This document shows, one piece after another, positions 49,689-59,409 of a stretch of DNA of 64,000 bases. Under the pieces are notes generated by a model. It was not told where the DNA came from and made no database searches. It saw nothing but the letters and a program-made list of their open reading frames with translations. How positions within the stretch are numbered: the first letter of the stretch is position 1; every line of letters begins with the position of its first letter. The translations under genes and the position numbers were made by a program. Source of the stretch: Methanothermobacter tenebrarum. Lineage in GTDB: Archaea; Methanobacteriota; Methanobacteria; Methanobacteriales; DSM-23052. Where the stretch lies: assembly GCF_003264935.1 (NCBI RefSeq), contig NZ_QLOE01000002.1, forward strand, positions 124,001 through 188,000, written 5' to 3'.

Positions 49689-50813
49689 ATGCCAAAAAAG
49701 GATTATTATGAGATACTAGGTGTTGATAGAAACGCCAGTAAAAAAGATATAAAAAGAGCCTATAGGAGGCTGGCGAGGAAATACCATCCGGACGTTAGCG
49801 ATGACCCCAATGCTGCTGAAAAGTTTAAAGAAATCAGCGAAGCCTACGCGGTATTATCCGATGATGAGAAAAGGCGAAGATACGACCAATTCGGACACGC
49901 TGGGATGGAAGGGTTCACACAAGAAGACATATTCAGAAACATAAACTTTGAAGACATATTCAAAGATTTAGACTTCGATTTTAGCAACATATTCGACATC
50001 TTCGGCTTCGGCAGGAGACGAAGCCCCCAAAAGGGGGCTGATATAAATTATAGGCTCGAAATAACACTAGAAGATGCATACAACGGCTTGGAAACCGATA
50101 TAAAAGTCCCACATACAAGAAAGTGTCCTGTTTGTAATGGTTCAAGGGCAGAACCCGGCAGCAACACAAGGACATGCACCACCTGTAACGGCACAGGACA
50201 GGTAAGACAAGTGCAAAGAACGCTCCTAGGCCAAATAATGAACATAAAAACCTGTCCGGATTGTAATGGGGAAGGTAGAATCATTGAAAAACCATGTAAC
50301 AATTGTAAAGGTACAGGAATGGTTAAAAAGACGAGCACGATCCATATAAGGATACCCCCTGGAGTTGAGGACGGTTCAAAGTTAAGGATTCCAGGAGAAG
50401 GTGAAATGGGCCCAATGGGCAGGCCCCCAGGCGACCTTTACGTGACGATAAAAATAAAACCACACAAATTATTCGAAAGGAAAGGGGCTAACCTTTATTT
50501 TGAAAAACCAATAAGTTTCGTCCAAGCAGCCCTAGGAGATATAGTTGAAATCCCAACCATGGAAAAACCAGTCAAACTTAAAATACCCCCAGGAACCCAA
50601 ACCGGGACTACATTCCGCATAAAAGGTTATGGGATGCCCCATATCAACTGGGAAGGCCGTGGCAACTTATATGTGAAAGTGAGGGTTGTAACACCACAAA
50701 AGTTGAATAAGAGACAAAAGGAACTTTTAAGGGAATTTGCGAAGGTTAGTGGTGATGAGATCAAAAAGGAAAAGGGTCTGTTCCAGAGGATGAAGGATGC
50801 TATAATATATTGA
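49689..50813 (+). CDS. dnaJ: Hsp40 co-chaperone DnaJ
   Basis: 374 residues. J-domain with the HPD motif in [10 protein letters not shown], a Gly/Phe segment rich in aspartate ([16 protein letters not shown]), four zinc repeats ([32 protein letters not shown]) and C-terminal substrate domain. Stimulates DnaK ATPase. Its stop lies three bases from the 3' end of the convergent rnpB gene. Confidence 0.96.
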   Translation: MPKKDYYEILGVDRNASKKDIKRAYRRLARKYHPDVSDDPNAAEKFKEISEAYAVLSDDEKRRRYDQFGHAGMEGFTQEDIFRNINFEDIFKDLDFDFSNIFDIFGFGRRRSPQKGADINYRLEITLEDAYNGLETDIKVPHTRKCPVCNGSRAEPGSNTRTCTTCNGTGQVRQVQRTLLGQIMNIKTCPDCNGEGRIIEKPCNNCKGTGMVKKTSTIHIRIPPGVEDGSKLRIPGEGEMGPMGRPPGDLYVTIKIKPHKLFERKGANLYFEKPISFVQAALGDIVEIPTMEKPVKLKIPPGTQTGTTFRIKGYGMPHINWEGRGNLYVKVRVVTPQKLNKRQKELLREFAKVSGDEIKKEKGLFQRMKDAIIY

Positions 50814-50815
50814 AT

Positions 50816-51145
50816 GGAGCATGCCGAGAGTAACCCCCCTTCTGTTCATGGCAGCATTTATCTAGGCGGGCTACCTCTGCCTCGTACAGTACTCATAGGC
50901 AGTATTTGCCCTTGCATCCCACGGGTTGGCCGTTTCACCGATCCCCCCACTGTCAATCAACCCCTTTATAGTGGTTGGGGTCTCATTATCATCCAAATGG
51001 GGGACGTGTCGTTTCTGCTCCAGAGCCCAGCCTCTCGGCTGATGCCTTGCGGCACCGTGGATACTGTATGATGGGGGGAGTTTCCTCAGCCCCCCACACA
51101 ATGAGTGTGTGGTGGGGGGCCGGTAGCTGCCCTTCGGCTTACTCC
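50816..51145 (-). ncRNA. rnpB: RNase P RNA
   Basis: Reading the minus strand: P1 is formed by GGAGTAAGCCGA at the 5' end and TCGGCATGCTCC at the 3' end. GAGGAAACTCCCCCC is conserved region I, GGTGAAACGGCCAACCC the middle region, and AGATAAATGCTGCC followed by ACAGAA is conserved region V. Length about 330 nt fits archaeal type A. It processes tRNA 5' ends. Open frames drawn across it are not genes. Confidence 0.93.
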
Positions 51146-51164
51146 ATCAAAGAATAGTATTGAA

Positions 51165-51239
<75 letters not shown>

Positions 51240-51565
51240 AAATAGTAGATTATATCATAACCTTATATAAATCTTTCGCCCCCACCGTGCCTGGGAGGAT
51301 CTGTTTTGGGGCGGTGGAGTAGTTTCTTGTGGGATATGGGTAAGTTTTTTAGTTTATTTTGTGGAAATCCCATGTGGGTGTAGGGTTGAACAACCTCGAT
51401 TTTTTGACTTTCTATATTCACAGAAAGGTTTTAACTGCTTATATATATGGAGAATCTATTAGCATTTTGGGGGGAGTGTAAGGGTATTTAAATTTGTATT
51501 TTGGCGTGCTGCCAAGTTGTGGTGGTTTTATAAGTAAGGATAGTTTGAATTTTGATGTGTGTGGT
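51240..51565. other. Intergenic region with initiator tRNA promoter
   Basis: The minus strand carries GGGGGCGAAAGATTTATATAAGG (about 51261-51283), a strong BRE plus TATA box for the initiator tRNA. The rest, to 51565, is T- and G-rich 3' flank of the next gene with a TATA-like TATATATGG near 51440; no gene is seen. Confidence 0.5.
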
Positions 51566-52030
51566 TTATTTTATTTTATCTTCTAATTTTTTAAGTCTTT
51601 TGTCCAAGGATTCGAGTTTTTTATTAGTATAACCTCTATATTCATTGAATCTCTGTTCTAATTCGCTTATATTACGTGATACTAGGTCTAATCTGCTTTG
51701 TAATGTTTTTATATCATCTTTTGTGGCTAATTCCCAATCTTTTATTAGTTCGTCGCTTTTTTCTTCTAGGAAAGCGTCAATTTTACTTGATATTATATCT
51801 GTGCTGATGGGCACTTCCTTTACTTTGTGGATTATCCTGTCGCTTACATCGGATACTTTTTCGCTTACGCTCATGCGTCCACCTTCCTCTTCAGTAAGTT
51901 TTCCCCCCATATTATAAACACGGGATCTTAGGCGTGTCTTAACATTGCCAGATTCTATGAGATAATAATATAATAAGACTATTATAGCCCCTGCGAGTAT
52001 AAGTATAGCTAACAGTTCTAATGCGCTCAT
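51566..52030 (-). CDS. Membrane-anchored coiled-coil protein, unknown
   Basis: 154 residues: N-terminal membrane segment (ALELLAILILAGAIIVLLYY), a linker, then heptad-type helices at the C-terminus (LQSRLDLVSRNISELEQRF, KKLESLDKRLKKLEDKI). Not recognised as a known family. One base separates it from the upstream gene of the same design, so the two products may form a pair. Confidence 0.62.
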   Translation of the reverse strand: MSALELLAILILAGAIIVLLYYYLIESGNVKTRLRSRVYNMGGKLTEEEGGRMSVSEKVSDVSDRIIHKVKEVPISTDIISSKIDAFLEEKSDELIKDWELATKDDIKTLQSRLDLVSRNISELEQRFNEYRGYTNKKLESLDKRLKKLEDKIK

Positions 52031-52031
52031 A

Positions 52032-52457
52032 CTAATCCCTCACCCTTTTTAAAATTTTATCCATTTCTTTTTCTTTTTTTTCTATGTCTTTTAGCATTTC
52101 TTCGAGTTTTCTGAATTCTGTCTGGGCTTCTAGTCTCGCTAATCTTTCACTTATTTCACTGTGAAGATATCCTATTCTTTGCATTATATTCTTGGTATCT
52201 TTCCTTATCTTCGCTAATTTCTCCTGTTGCTCCTTTGGAAGGGGTATTGTCGTCTCCATTAAACGTTTAGATTCAAGATCCTTTTCAACGAGTGAGATTT
52301 TTCTGAGTTCTATCTCCTTCTCGAGTAATAGAACATTATTCTGCACTTCCCTGACCTTCCTCCATTGGATGGCAATTATAACTATAGCTGCAAATGCTAT
52401 GAAAGCCAAAATCAAGATCATTAAATTTTGGGGTATTATAACACTACTTGTAGCCAT
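52032..52457 (-). CDS. Membrane-anchored coiled-coil protein, unknown
   Basis: 141 residues with one N-terminal membrane segment ([19 protein letters not shown]) and a long charged coiled coil to the end ([39 protein letters not shown]). Function unknown. First gene of a two-gene unit that shares its promoter region with the divergent map gene. Confidence 0.62.
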   Translation of the reverse strand: MATSSVIIPQNLMILILAFIAFAAIVIIAIQWRKVREVQNNVLLLEKEIELRKISLVEKDLESKRLMETTIPLPKEQQEKLAKIRKDTKNIMQRIGYLHSEISERLARLEAQTEFRKLEEMLKDIEKKEKEMDKILKRVRD

Positions 52458-52487
52458 ACCACTCCCTCACATATATTCTTTTAGCAG

Positions 52488-52501
52488 ATGATATATAAAT
52501 A
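52488..52501. promoter_or_regulatory. Shared TATA region between map and the coiled-coil gene pair
   Basis: ATGATATATAAATA reads as a TATA box on both strands (TTTATATATC on the minus strand). It is suitably placed about 30 bases from the minus-strand start at 52457 and 55-60 bases from map, so it may act in both directions. Confidence 0.4.
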
Positions 52502-52555
52502 GGTTTATAAGATTAAAATTTCACTATTGACCATAATGAGTATTATGTGATCATC

Positions 52556-53455
52556 ATGGAGGAAGAATACAAGAAAGCTGGGCGGATACTATCAAAGATC
52601 CGAAGGAAAGCTTCCAGGTTCGTGCAAGAAGATCTGCCAGTTATAGAACTCGTAAATTTCGTTGAAGATAATATCCGGAAAGAAGGGGCTAGACCAGCAT
52701 TCCCATGTAATGTTTCAATAAATGATATAACAGCACATTACACCCCCCCAGCCAACGACAAAACTGTGATTAGAAGTGGGGATCTTGTGAAATTAGATAT
52801 GGGTGCGCATGTAGATGGTTATATAGCCGATACCGCCATAAGCATCCTCATAGGAGACCATGATGAAAATTTTGAAAAAAACCTGAAAATGATCGAGGCG
52901 TCCCAGAGGGCTCTTGAAAATGCTATAAGCATAATAAAAGCCGGTGTAGAACTCGAAAAAGTAGGGAAGATCATCCAGGATACCATAAATGATTTCGGTT
53001 TCAAACCAGTAGCCAATCTCACCGGTCATAGTATGGATAGATGGATACTACATTCAGGATTATCAGTACCTAATATCAACGAGAAAAATACACATAAACT
53101 CGAAGAAGGAGATGTTCTCGCTATCGAACCATTCGCAACTGATGGTATTGGATATGTAACCGACATGCCCCAGACATATATTTTCAGATTTTTAAGGGAT
53201 AGACCCCTCAGATTAGCCCATGCAAGGAATGTTCTCAAAAAGATAAAACAAGAATACAAAAGTTTACCATTCGCCCAAAGGTGGCTAACAGAATACTTCG
53301 ACCCCAAAAGACTTAACGCTTCTATGAGGCTACTAATACAGTCAAGGGCGATCTACCCATACCATGTACTCCGAGAAAAGAGTGGCGCATGGGTATCACA
53401 AGCAGAACATACAATAATCGTTGAAAAGGACAGCTGCCAAGTTATAACCGAATAA
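52556..53455 (+). CDS. map: Methionine aminopeptidase, type II
   Basis: 299 residues; removes the initiator methionine. Metal ligands and neighbours: VKLDMGAHVDGYIADTA (two Asp), GHSMDRWILHSG (His), AIEPFATDG (Glu) and a final Glu in the C-terminal QAEHTIIVEK. The helical insertion around 195-255 marks type II (archaeal/eukaryal). ATG 52556 is preferred to GTG 52547 because it opens directly into the domain. Confidence 0.95.
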   Translation: MEEEYKKAGRILSKIRRKASRFVQEDLPVIELVNFVEDNIRKEGARPAFPCNVSINDITAHYTPPANDKTVIRSGDLVKLDMGAHVDGYIADTAISILIGDHDENFEKNLKMIEASQRALENAISIIKAGVELEKVGKIIQDTINDFGFKPVANLTGHSMDRWILHSGLSVPNINEKNTHKLEEGDVLAIEPFATDGIGYVTDMPQTYIFRFLRDRPLRLAHARNVLKKIKQEYKSLPFAQRWLTEYFDPKRLNASMRLLIQSRAIYPYHVLREKSGAWVSQAEHTIIVEKDSCQVITE

Positions 53456-53544
53456 AGACTTTTTCTCGCCAAAATTTTATATACTACTTTCACAGAAAAT
53501 AGTAAAAATATAGAAAATTTTTCACATTGGGGGGGTGAATTTTT

Positions 53545-54292
53545 ATGATCCTAGAAGGGCCAGTAGGCCTCTATCTTAAAGGTCTAATTGACAATCTTTT
53601 AGATGAAATTGAAAATGATGTGAATGGTAAAAGAGCATTAGATTTAGGTTGTGGGTATGGATACTATACAGTGGATTTGCTTCAGAGAGGATATGAAGTT
53701 GATGCTGTTGATATTTCAAAACATTCAATCCAAATGACCCGAAATTGAGAAAATGGAAAATAATCCAAGTGTCAAATTACATAATATAAACGCATTAAAA
53801 TTCAAACCAGAGAAAAAATATAATCTTATAGTCTGCTTTGAGATGTTAGAACATTTACATGAAGATCTAAAGTTATTAAAATTGATCAATTCTTGGATGA
53901 AAAATGATGGATTTTTATTAATCAGCGTCCCCCACAATGAAAAGCTTTGGAACATAAGAGACGAACAAGCCGGCCACCTTAGAAGATACTCCAAGGACGA
54001 AATCAAAAATAAATTGAAAAAAGCAAATCTAAAACCGACAAGGATACTATGTTACGGTTTCCCATTTATCAGACTATTCCTAGGAACCTATTTAAAAATT
54101 GAGGAAAAAATGCAAAAAAAGACGGGAAAAGAGGATAAAACCAACACCTCACAAACCAGACCAGTTCTACCAAGGCGGATGAAAAAAATAAGCGCGCCCA
54201 TACTAAAACATCTTTTCAAATTCGACAATTTGTTCTTAAATAGTGATCGAGGTTTTGGACTAGTAATAATGGCCAAGAAAATTACACAATGA
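53545..54292 (+). pseudogene. SAM-dependent methyltransferase, frameshifted
   Basis: Two frames form one class I methyltransferase. The first part (53545-53748) has the SAM loop ALDLGCGYGYYTVDLLQRG and VDAVDISKHSI, then stops at TGA. The second (from about 53750 to 54292) goes on with INALKFKPEKKYNLIVCFEM, EHLHEDLKLL, DGFLLISVPHNEKLW and HLRRYSKDEI. The break lies near ATGACCCGAAATTGAG, which is not a known slippery site, so a real frameshift mutation or sequence error is likely. The start has a strong GGGGGGTGA site. Substrate unknown. Confidence 0.75.
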
Positions 54293-54313
54293 TAAGAGGG
54301 AGCGTTAAGGGCC

Positions 54314-54835
54314 TTGCAGGGCAGAGAAAATAAAATCCAAGTAAAAAAGGGTGACATTACCAATATCGAAGTTGATGCCATAGTTAACCCTGCCAATTCC
54401 TATGGTCTAATGGGGGGAGGCGTGGCATTATCAATAAAAGAGAAAGGCGGCGCTGATATAGAAAAAGAGGCGATTTCAAAGGCGCCCATACCCATAGGTG
54501 GGGCTATAGCAACAACCGCGGGGAGATTAAAGGCAAAGTATGTTATACACGCCCCAACAATGGAAGAGCCTGCACAACCATCAAACATAAAGGCAGTAAA
54601 GAAAGCGACACTTGCAGCCTTAAAAAAGGCATCTGAACTTAAAATTTCATCAATAGCCTTCCCTGGTATGGGCACGGGTGTTGGTGGAGTGCCAAAAGAC
54701 AAAGCAGCCCAAGCCATGATGGAAGCCGTAAAAGAATTCCCTGAGGAAATAGGGAAGATACTATTCATAGCATATAACCAGGAAATGTACGAGGCATTTA
54801 AAAATGCTATGAAAAATCTTATAAAGGTGAGTTGA
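54314..54835 (+). CDS. Macro-domain (ADP-ribose-binding) protein
   Basis: 173 residues with the macro-domain signature: VNPANSYGLMGGGVALSIKE (about 24-43), AGRLKAKYVIHAPTM, and IAFPGMGTGVGGVPKDKAA (about 115-133). Such proteins bind ADP-ribose or remove it from targets or O-acetyl-ADP-ribose. Start is TTG 54314, about ten bases after a GGGAG site; no ATG precedes the domain. The last gene overlaps none; the small membrane gene follows after one base. Confidence 0.88.
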   Translation: MQGRENKIQVKKGDITNIEVDAIVNPANSYGLMGGGVALSIKEKGGADIEKEAISKAPIPIGGAIATTAGRLKAKYVIHAPTMEEPAQPSNIKAVKKATLAALKKASELKISSIAFPGMGTGVGGVPKDKAAQAMMEAVKEFPEEIGKILFIAYNQEMYEAFKNAMKNLIKVS

Positions 54836-54836
54836 T

Positions 54837-55076
54837 ATGAGAAGTAGTTTTGCCATTGCAAGTATAATTATTGGAATATGCGCTTTTATACAGCTTTTTG
54901 GAGCAGAGAAGGCAATATTAGCGATAATATTCGGCATACTAGCCCTCAAGGAAGTCAGGGAAAAAGAGCTAAACGGAAAATATCTAGCCATAGCAGGGAT
55001 AATCTTAGGGATAATCTACATAATACTTTTAATAGCCGTGTTACCCTCTATAATGAGGATACTACCAAAAATATAG
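54837..55076 (+). CDS. Small two-span membrane protein (DUF4190-like)
   Basis: 79 residues with two hydrophobic stretches (IASIIIGICAFIQLFGAEKA and YLAIAGIILGIIYIILLIAV) separated by ILALKEVREKELNG, the pattern of DUF4190 small membrane proteins. Role unknown. It is probably in one transcript with the macro-domain gene. Confidence 0.65.
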   Translation: MRSSFAIASIIIGICAFIQLFGAEKAILAIIFGILALKEVREKELNGKYLAIAGIILGIIYIILLIAVLPSIMRILPKI

Positions 55077-55102
55077 GCTCTCAAAAAAAGAGAATAAGGG
55101 GA

Positions 55103-55948
55103 TTAATAGGGTGTGGGTAACCCCATCTCCTTTCTCTCGGCAATAGTCTTCTCTGCCTTTTCCTTTTTCTGTGACGCCAACTTTTCAAGCATTCCTAAGC
55201 CAGGTTTGACCTCTTCTATAGGTTTGGTCTCGAATAAGCCTGCTTCAAGCGCATCCTTGAATATGGACTCTCCGGTATCCGTTCTTAGGAATACTGTGGA
55301 CCATCCATCAGGAGTGCCCACAGATCCTGTTGATACATCGGCAAGTTCGGCTACATAATCATTGCATACTTTGCAACCGGCTTGTTCATATCCATGGGTT
55401 TCCTTAAGTGGTAGAGTGTAGACATCATCCTGGGTGTAGACCCAGAATTTTCCTTTACCTATGTCCATTTTCTCTACTAGTTCTAGGCTGAGTCCCATTT
55501 TCTCTGAGATGAATGTCTGCAGTGAACTGTATGAGAAGTTCTCCATGCAGAATATTCCAATGAGTAACTTTATCTTATCAGCGAGGAATCTGACACCGAA
55601 TGGATATGTTTGCATCTTCCTTATACCCATTAACTGGCAGGGTATGCCCACTGTACCTAATTTTTCTATACCGTATTGCCTAACAGCCTTTTTAAGCATC
55701 CAAACGTTTGGAGAGAATGTGTACTTGGTGCCTGCAGCTGCTTTCAGCTCATCTGATGTCATTGCAACTATAGGTTCTGGTTTCCAGAATTCATCTCCTG
55801 GACCAGCGACCACTGCACCTTCAATTATCTTTTCGTCAAGGGCATATGATAGTAGTCCTGTTACAATTCCCCCATCTTGCGCAATCTTCAAAATCTCTTT
55901 ATCGGTTGATCGGGCAGCAAATACTTCTTTGTATTTTCCTAAAACCAT
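55103..55948 (-). CDS. frhB: F420-reducing hydrogenase subunit beta
   Basis: 281 residues; binds FAD, F420 and a 4Fe-4S cluster and hands electrons to F420. Starts [20 protein letters not shown]; the conserved [18 protein letters not shown] and [20 protein letters not shown] carry cluster-ligand cysteines. ATG 55948 is preferred to GTG 55954 because of GGGAGG spacing and match to the known FrhB N-terminus. Last gene of frhADGB. Confidence 0.96.
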   Translation of the reverse strand: MVLGKYKEVFAARSTDKEILKIAQDGGIVTGLLSYALDEKIIEGAVVAGPGDEFWKPEPIVAMTSDELKAAAGTKYTFSPNVWMLKKAVRQYGIEKLGTVGIPCQLMGIRKMQTYPFGVRFLADKIKLLIGIFCMENFSYSSLQTFISEKMGLSLELVEKMDIGKGKFWVYTQDDVYTLPLKETHGYEQAGCKVCNDYVAELADVSTGSVGTPDGWSTVFLRTDTGESIFKDALEAGLFETKPIEEVKPGLGMLEKLASQKKEKAEKTIAERKEMGLPTPY

Positions 55949-55961
55949 CTTCACAGCCTCC

Positions 55962-56774
55962 CTATAATCCTAACTCCTTCCTTATCTGTTCTTCTGGCCA
56001 CCAACTCCTTGGGCATTGGATGTAGCATATTCCACATTTTATGCAACGGTCATTGTTGAGTTGTGGTCTTCCGTTTATCATTTCAAGGGCTCGGGTCTGG
56101 CAAGCCATGGCACATGTACCGCATCCTATGCAGAGGCCCTGGTTAACTATCTTGGTCTGTAAGTCGCATCCACAAGCCTCGTTATAGCCTGCAAGATCTA
56201 ACATGGGTTTAAGGTAGTCCATGTCATCGTTTAGAAGCGCTACAACGGCCTTGGCTATAATCTCGGGTGATGGTGGGCATCCTGGTAAGGCCAAGTCAAC
56301 ATCTATTATAGATGATATGGGTACGAAAGATTCGTGTGCTGGTTGTGCTTGTTGGCCTCCTCTGGCATATCTTGTGAAGCAGCCTGTTGCAGCGCATGAG
56401 CCGAATGCACATACTAGTTTGGCCTTCTCTCTTACCTCCTTCAATTCTTTTAGGCTGTGTTCATCCTGCAAGCATACGGATCCTTCCACTAGGGCGAGAT
56501 CCATCTCGGGCATTTCCCATACATCCACCAGGGTATGTCCATAAACTATCTCTACCATGTCAGTTAGTAAATCTGCAAGGATGTCGTAATTTTCGGTTAA
56601 CGACATTGCATCTCCTGTACACCCACTTAGGTGGATGTAACCTATTCTTGGTTTTGCTTTTTCTTCTTCAGCCACTTTCTCAACCTCCTCTTTTGGAACT
56701 TCAACAACTTTTTCCTCTTTTTCAGGTTTAGCCTCCAATCCTAAAAATCTTTTAATACGGGCAATTAAGCTCAT
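55962..56774 (-). CDS. frhG: F420-reducing hydrogenase subunit gamma (small subunit)
   Basis: 270 residues; carries the Fe-S clusters between the NiFe site and FrhB. Small-subunit ligands include [23 protein letters not shown] and [11 protein letters not shown]. Two ferredoxin motifs follow at the C-terminus, [12 protein letters not shown] and [12 protein letters not shown]. An N-terminal extension rich in Lys/Glu ([20 protein letters not shown]) precedes the domain. Its start overlaps frhD by four bases. Confidence 0.96.
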   Translation of the reverse strand: MSLIARIKRFLGLEAKPEKEEKVVEVPKEEVEKVAEEEKAKPRIGYIHLSGCTGDAMSLTENYDILADLLTDMVEIVYGHTLVDVWEMPEMDLALVEGSVCLQDEHSLKELKEVREKAKLVCAFGSCAATGCFTRYARGGQQAQPAHESFVPISSIIDVDLALPGCPPSPEIIAKAVVALLNDDMDYLKPMLDLAGYNEACGCDLQTKIVNQGLCIGCGTCAMACQTRALEMINGRPQLNNDRCIKCGICYIQCPRSWWPEEQIRKELGL

Positions 56775-57247
56775 TGGTAAACCCCAATTTCGTTTAAAAT
56801 CATCTTAACAGCCTTGGGAATGGCCTTCTCTACTGGGGGTGTGAGGCCCATTTCCACATAAGGGGCGGATATTTCCTTTGGTTTACACCCTATTACCACC
56901 ACTTCGATTTTTTCGCTGAGTTCATGGAGGGGCTGGTTAACCGGCCATGAATGCATGTTCTCATAGGATCCTTTTGGGATTTCTTCGAGACTAAATTTCC
57001 TTAGAGTTCCGGGTTCTGCGTTGAATTCCACGACGTCCACGACTATTATCTTCCTCCAAGATTCTTGGGGAAGTGAGAACACATAATGTGGACCGCCAGT
57101 ACCTGCGTCGATGAACATGACATTGTCTGGTTTTTTCTTGTCTTTGAAGTGTTCTTCAAGGGCTTGGATTACCGCAGGGCCGAAACCGTCATCCTTGAAT
57201 AGGATGTTTCCACAGCCCACTATTAGAATCTCAGCGTCGTATGGCAT
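56771..57247 (-). CDS. frhD: F420-reducing hydrogenase maturation protease
   Basis: 158 residues of the HycI/HybD endopeptidase family, which removes the C-terminal tail of FrhA after nickel insertion. Typical [19 protein letters not shown] with the nickel-sensing Asp, [13 protein letters not shown], and [13 protein letters not shown]. Between frhA (3 bases) and frhG (overlap). Confidence 0.95.
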   Translation of the reverse strand: MPYDAEILIVGCGNILFKDDGFGPAVIQALEEHFKDKKKPDNVMFIDAGTGGPHYVFSLPQESWRKIIVVDVVEFNAEPGTLRKFSLEEIPKGSYENMHSWPVNQPLHELSEKIEVVVIGCKPKEISAPYVEMGLTPPVEKAIPKAVKMILNEIGVYQ

Positions 57248-57250
57248 AGT

Positions 57251-58468
57251 TTAGATCCTGACCATTTCACTTTTTATAGGAGTTTTCTCTTCGTCGTCGA
57301 TGACCATCACGTGGGTTGCACATGATAGACATGGGTCATATGCCCGTATGACATGTGGTGCATACTCGTAATGGAAGCCTTCGGTTGCTGGTCCCATTGT
57401 TGGTATGTTCCATGTTGTTGGGACGAGGGCGCTGTAGAATTGTATTTTGCCATCGGCTACTTGGGCTAGGTGAACGTCTAGTCCTCTTGGAGCTTCTATT
57501 GCACCGACTCCTAGTTTTCCTGTTCCGGTTATGTCGAAGTCTGCCATTACTGGTGCTGATGTGTCAAGCTCATCTAATATGTCTATGGCTCTTGAGAGTG
57601 CGGTTTTCATTTCGAGTGCTCTGGCTACGTGTTGTGCTACAACTCCTCTTTCTTTGAAGCCTTGGAATTCTACGAATCTTGCTCTTGGCCCTACTTCTAC
57701 GCTTCTTCCATCGTATAGGGGTATTGTTGAGCATGCTCTTTTTCCTATTTCTGGGTCGTCGTACCAGCTTTCTGGCATGACTTCTGTGAATCTGTCTAGG
57801 TCGAATTTTGTCCTGTCACCATATATTTGGTGTGTTGCCAGTGTTGGTTGGTTGTGTGCGCCTAGTCCTTCTGGGAGTCCTTTTTCTTCGACTAGGCTTA
57901 TTATGAGTTCTACGTGTTCGTTTAATTTGGGTTTGAGTTGTTTTAGTCTTGCGTATAATCTTTTTCTTGCGAGTTCTGTTATGTTGTCGGCCATTCCCCC
58001 TATTCTAACGTCTGAGGGGTGTATGCCTTCTCCTGCGACCATGTCTACTACGTATTGGGCGTTTTTCCTTATTTCTGATACTGATTCTATTGCTGTTTTC
58101 ATGAGGTTTTCTGGGACGAAGTCTTGTGCTATGAGGAAGTGGTGTATTGCGTGGCTGTTTACGTGGTGTGCGGCTAATGTTAATTCTCGGAGTAGTTTAG
58201 CGGCTTTTGGGGGTTCAATGTCGAGTGAGTCTTCCACGGCTTCAGTTGATGCTAATGTGTGGGGTATGGGGCAAACTCCACAAATTCTCTGTGTGAATAC
58301 TGGTGCTGTTTCTGGGGCCTTTCCGAGTAGCATCTTTTCAAGACCCCTCACGGGGGTAATACTGAAGTATCGCCCCTTTGTCACAATACCTTCGTCATCG
58401 ACTTCCAAGACAAGTTCTGCATGGCCTTCCTGTCGGCTGGTCGGCGATATAACAATCCTTTCGCTCAA
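57251..58468 (-). CDS. frhA: F420-reducing hydrogenase subunit alpha (NiFe large subunit)
   Basis: 405 residues; the H2-activating subunit. Nickel ligands in [14 protein letters not shown] and [13 protein letters not shown]; the tail after the second motif ([15 protein letters not shown]) is the peptide cut off by FrhD. TTG 58468 is chosen, giving [20 protein letters not shown] as in the known enzyme, with GAGGTGAT at good distance; the longer GTG 58477 would lack a site. First gene of frhADGB. Confidence 0.97.
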   Translation of the reverse strand: MSERIVISPTSRQEGHAELVLEVDDEGIVTKGRYFSITPVRGLEKMLLGKAPETAPVFTQRICGVCPIPHTLASTEAVEDSLDIEPPKAAKLLRELTLAAHHVNSHAIHHFLIAQDFVPENLMKTAIESVSEIRKNAQYVVDMVAGEGIHPSDVRIGGMADNITELARKRLYARLKQLKPKLNEHVELIISLVEEKGLPEGLGAHNQPTLATHQIYGDRTKFDLDRFTEVMPESWYDDPEIGKRACSTIPLYDGRSVEVGPRARFVEFQGFKERGVVAQHVARALEMKTALSRAIDILDELDTSAPVMADFDITGTGKLGVGAIEAPRGLDVHLAQVADGKIQFYSALVPTTWNIPTMGPATEGFHYEYAPHVIRAYDPCLSCATHVMVIDDEEKTPIKSEMVRI

Positions 58469-58510
58469 GTGTATCACCTCTTCTTTTTAGAGTTCAAAAA
58501 AACCATCGAA

Positions 58511-58521
58511 TTTTATATAAA
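58511..58521 (-). promoter_or_regulatory. frh operon promoter (TATA box)
   Basis: The minus strand reads AATATTTATATAAAATTC, an A-rich BRE region and TATA box; a start about 25 bases downstream gives a leader of some 20 bases with GAGGTGAT. Confidence 0.6.
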
Positions 58522-58920
58522 TATTTTTAAATGTTATAAGTTTTTCAATTAAAGAAAAACTGAAAAGTATTTATATTAGAATAAAAAATTAATAAAAATT
58601 AATAAAATCATAAAAAATGCTAATAGATAATACCATGCAATTTTTTCAACGAGAAAGCCTCCTTCTTAAAGGAAATAGAGAAAAATTTAAATATATTCAA
58701 TCTCTAAATATTTTTCTGTGGATATTCCCACATAGAGGGTTCAAAACTCGTTAAAGATACCCCCTGCTTCGATGAAAAACATGATATGGCGAAGATGCGA
58801 ACCCCTCCAAACCAGCATAGGAAGCTGGAATTTTAAAACATCAGATAAAATACTGGAAACCCCCTATCATAAGGGGGCAGCTCACATCAAATCCAATAAA
58901 AAGTTAAAGGGTGAGAATTG
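58522..58920 (+). other. Intergenic region with possible structured leader or small RNA
   Basis: The part up to about 58720 is AT-rich and includes TTTAAATATATTC near 58685, a TATA candidate for the plus strand. From about 58727 the composition changes and hairpins appear: CCAGC..GCTGG near 58811-58830 and CCCCCT-ATCATA-AGGGGG at about 58861-58879. These precede the PepSY gene by about 40 bases. It could be a 5' leader or a separate small RNA; no known family is recognised. Confidence 0.4.
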
Positions 58921-59409
58921 ATGATAGACTCCAAGATTATAATTTCAGTGACGATAGTTCTAATCATCGGAGCCATCGCAGCAGGTTACCAGATAAGCAA
59001 CAACCCCAAAATTTTATGGCAACCAACAACCCCTGATAGCACCACACCACATTCCCAAGGGACCGGAGGCGGATCAGGGGGGGCCGGAGGCGGAGCAGGC
59101 GGATCAGTCGGTCCTACAGGCGCAGGCGATGGTTCAGGTGGGAGTGCAGGAGGATCCGGCAGTTCTTCAAACGGTATTGGTATTGGGGGTAATGGAGGTT
59201 ATCCCGTGGGTCCATCAGAAGCCCAAAGTATAGCCCAGAAATACATAAAAGAAGAAGGCGCTAAAGCAGGAACACCACGCCTCGTCACCATAGGCGGCGA
59301 ACCAGTATATGTAGTGCCAATAGAAAAGAATGGTAAAATCGTAGGAGAAATCCATATAGATCCCATCACTGGTAAAAACATAGGCGGGGGCGGTGGTGCA
59401 CCACCATGA
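58921..59409 (+). CDS. Membrane-anchored PepSY-domain protein with Gly-rich linker
   Basis: 162 residues. An N-terminal membrane or signal segment ([18 protein letters not shown]) is followed by a long Gly/Ser linker (about 45-95). The C-terminal PepSY-type domain reads [19 protein letters not shown] and [20 protein letters not shown] with the GKNIGG end. PepSY domains often inhibit peptidases or sense ligands outside the cell. ATG 58921 follows GGGTGAG. ATGA overlap with the next gene. Confidence 0.72.
   Translation: MIDSKIIISVTIVLIIGAIAAGYQISNNPKILWQPTTPDSTTPHSQGTGGGSGGAGGGAGGSVGPTGAGDGSGGSAGGSGSSSNGIGIGGNGGYPVGPSEAQSIAQKYIKEEGAKAGTPRLVTIGGEPVYVVPIEKNGKIVGEIHIDPITGKNIGGGGGAPP

Noticed and set aside
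50814-51101. Open frames of 70-85 codons on both strands after dnaJ
   Set aside because: They lie inside the RNase P RNA gene, whose P1 helix and conserved regions I and V are plain; the proteins resemble nothing.
53735-53755. Programmed frameshift in the methyltransferase gene
   Set aside because: The junction has no slippery heptamer or following hairpin; a mutation or sequence error is simpler.
57531-58490. A 319-codon plus-strand open frame opposite frhA
   Set aside because: Antisense shadow of the hydrogenase large subunit; no family likeness.
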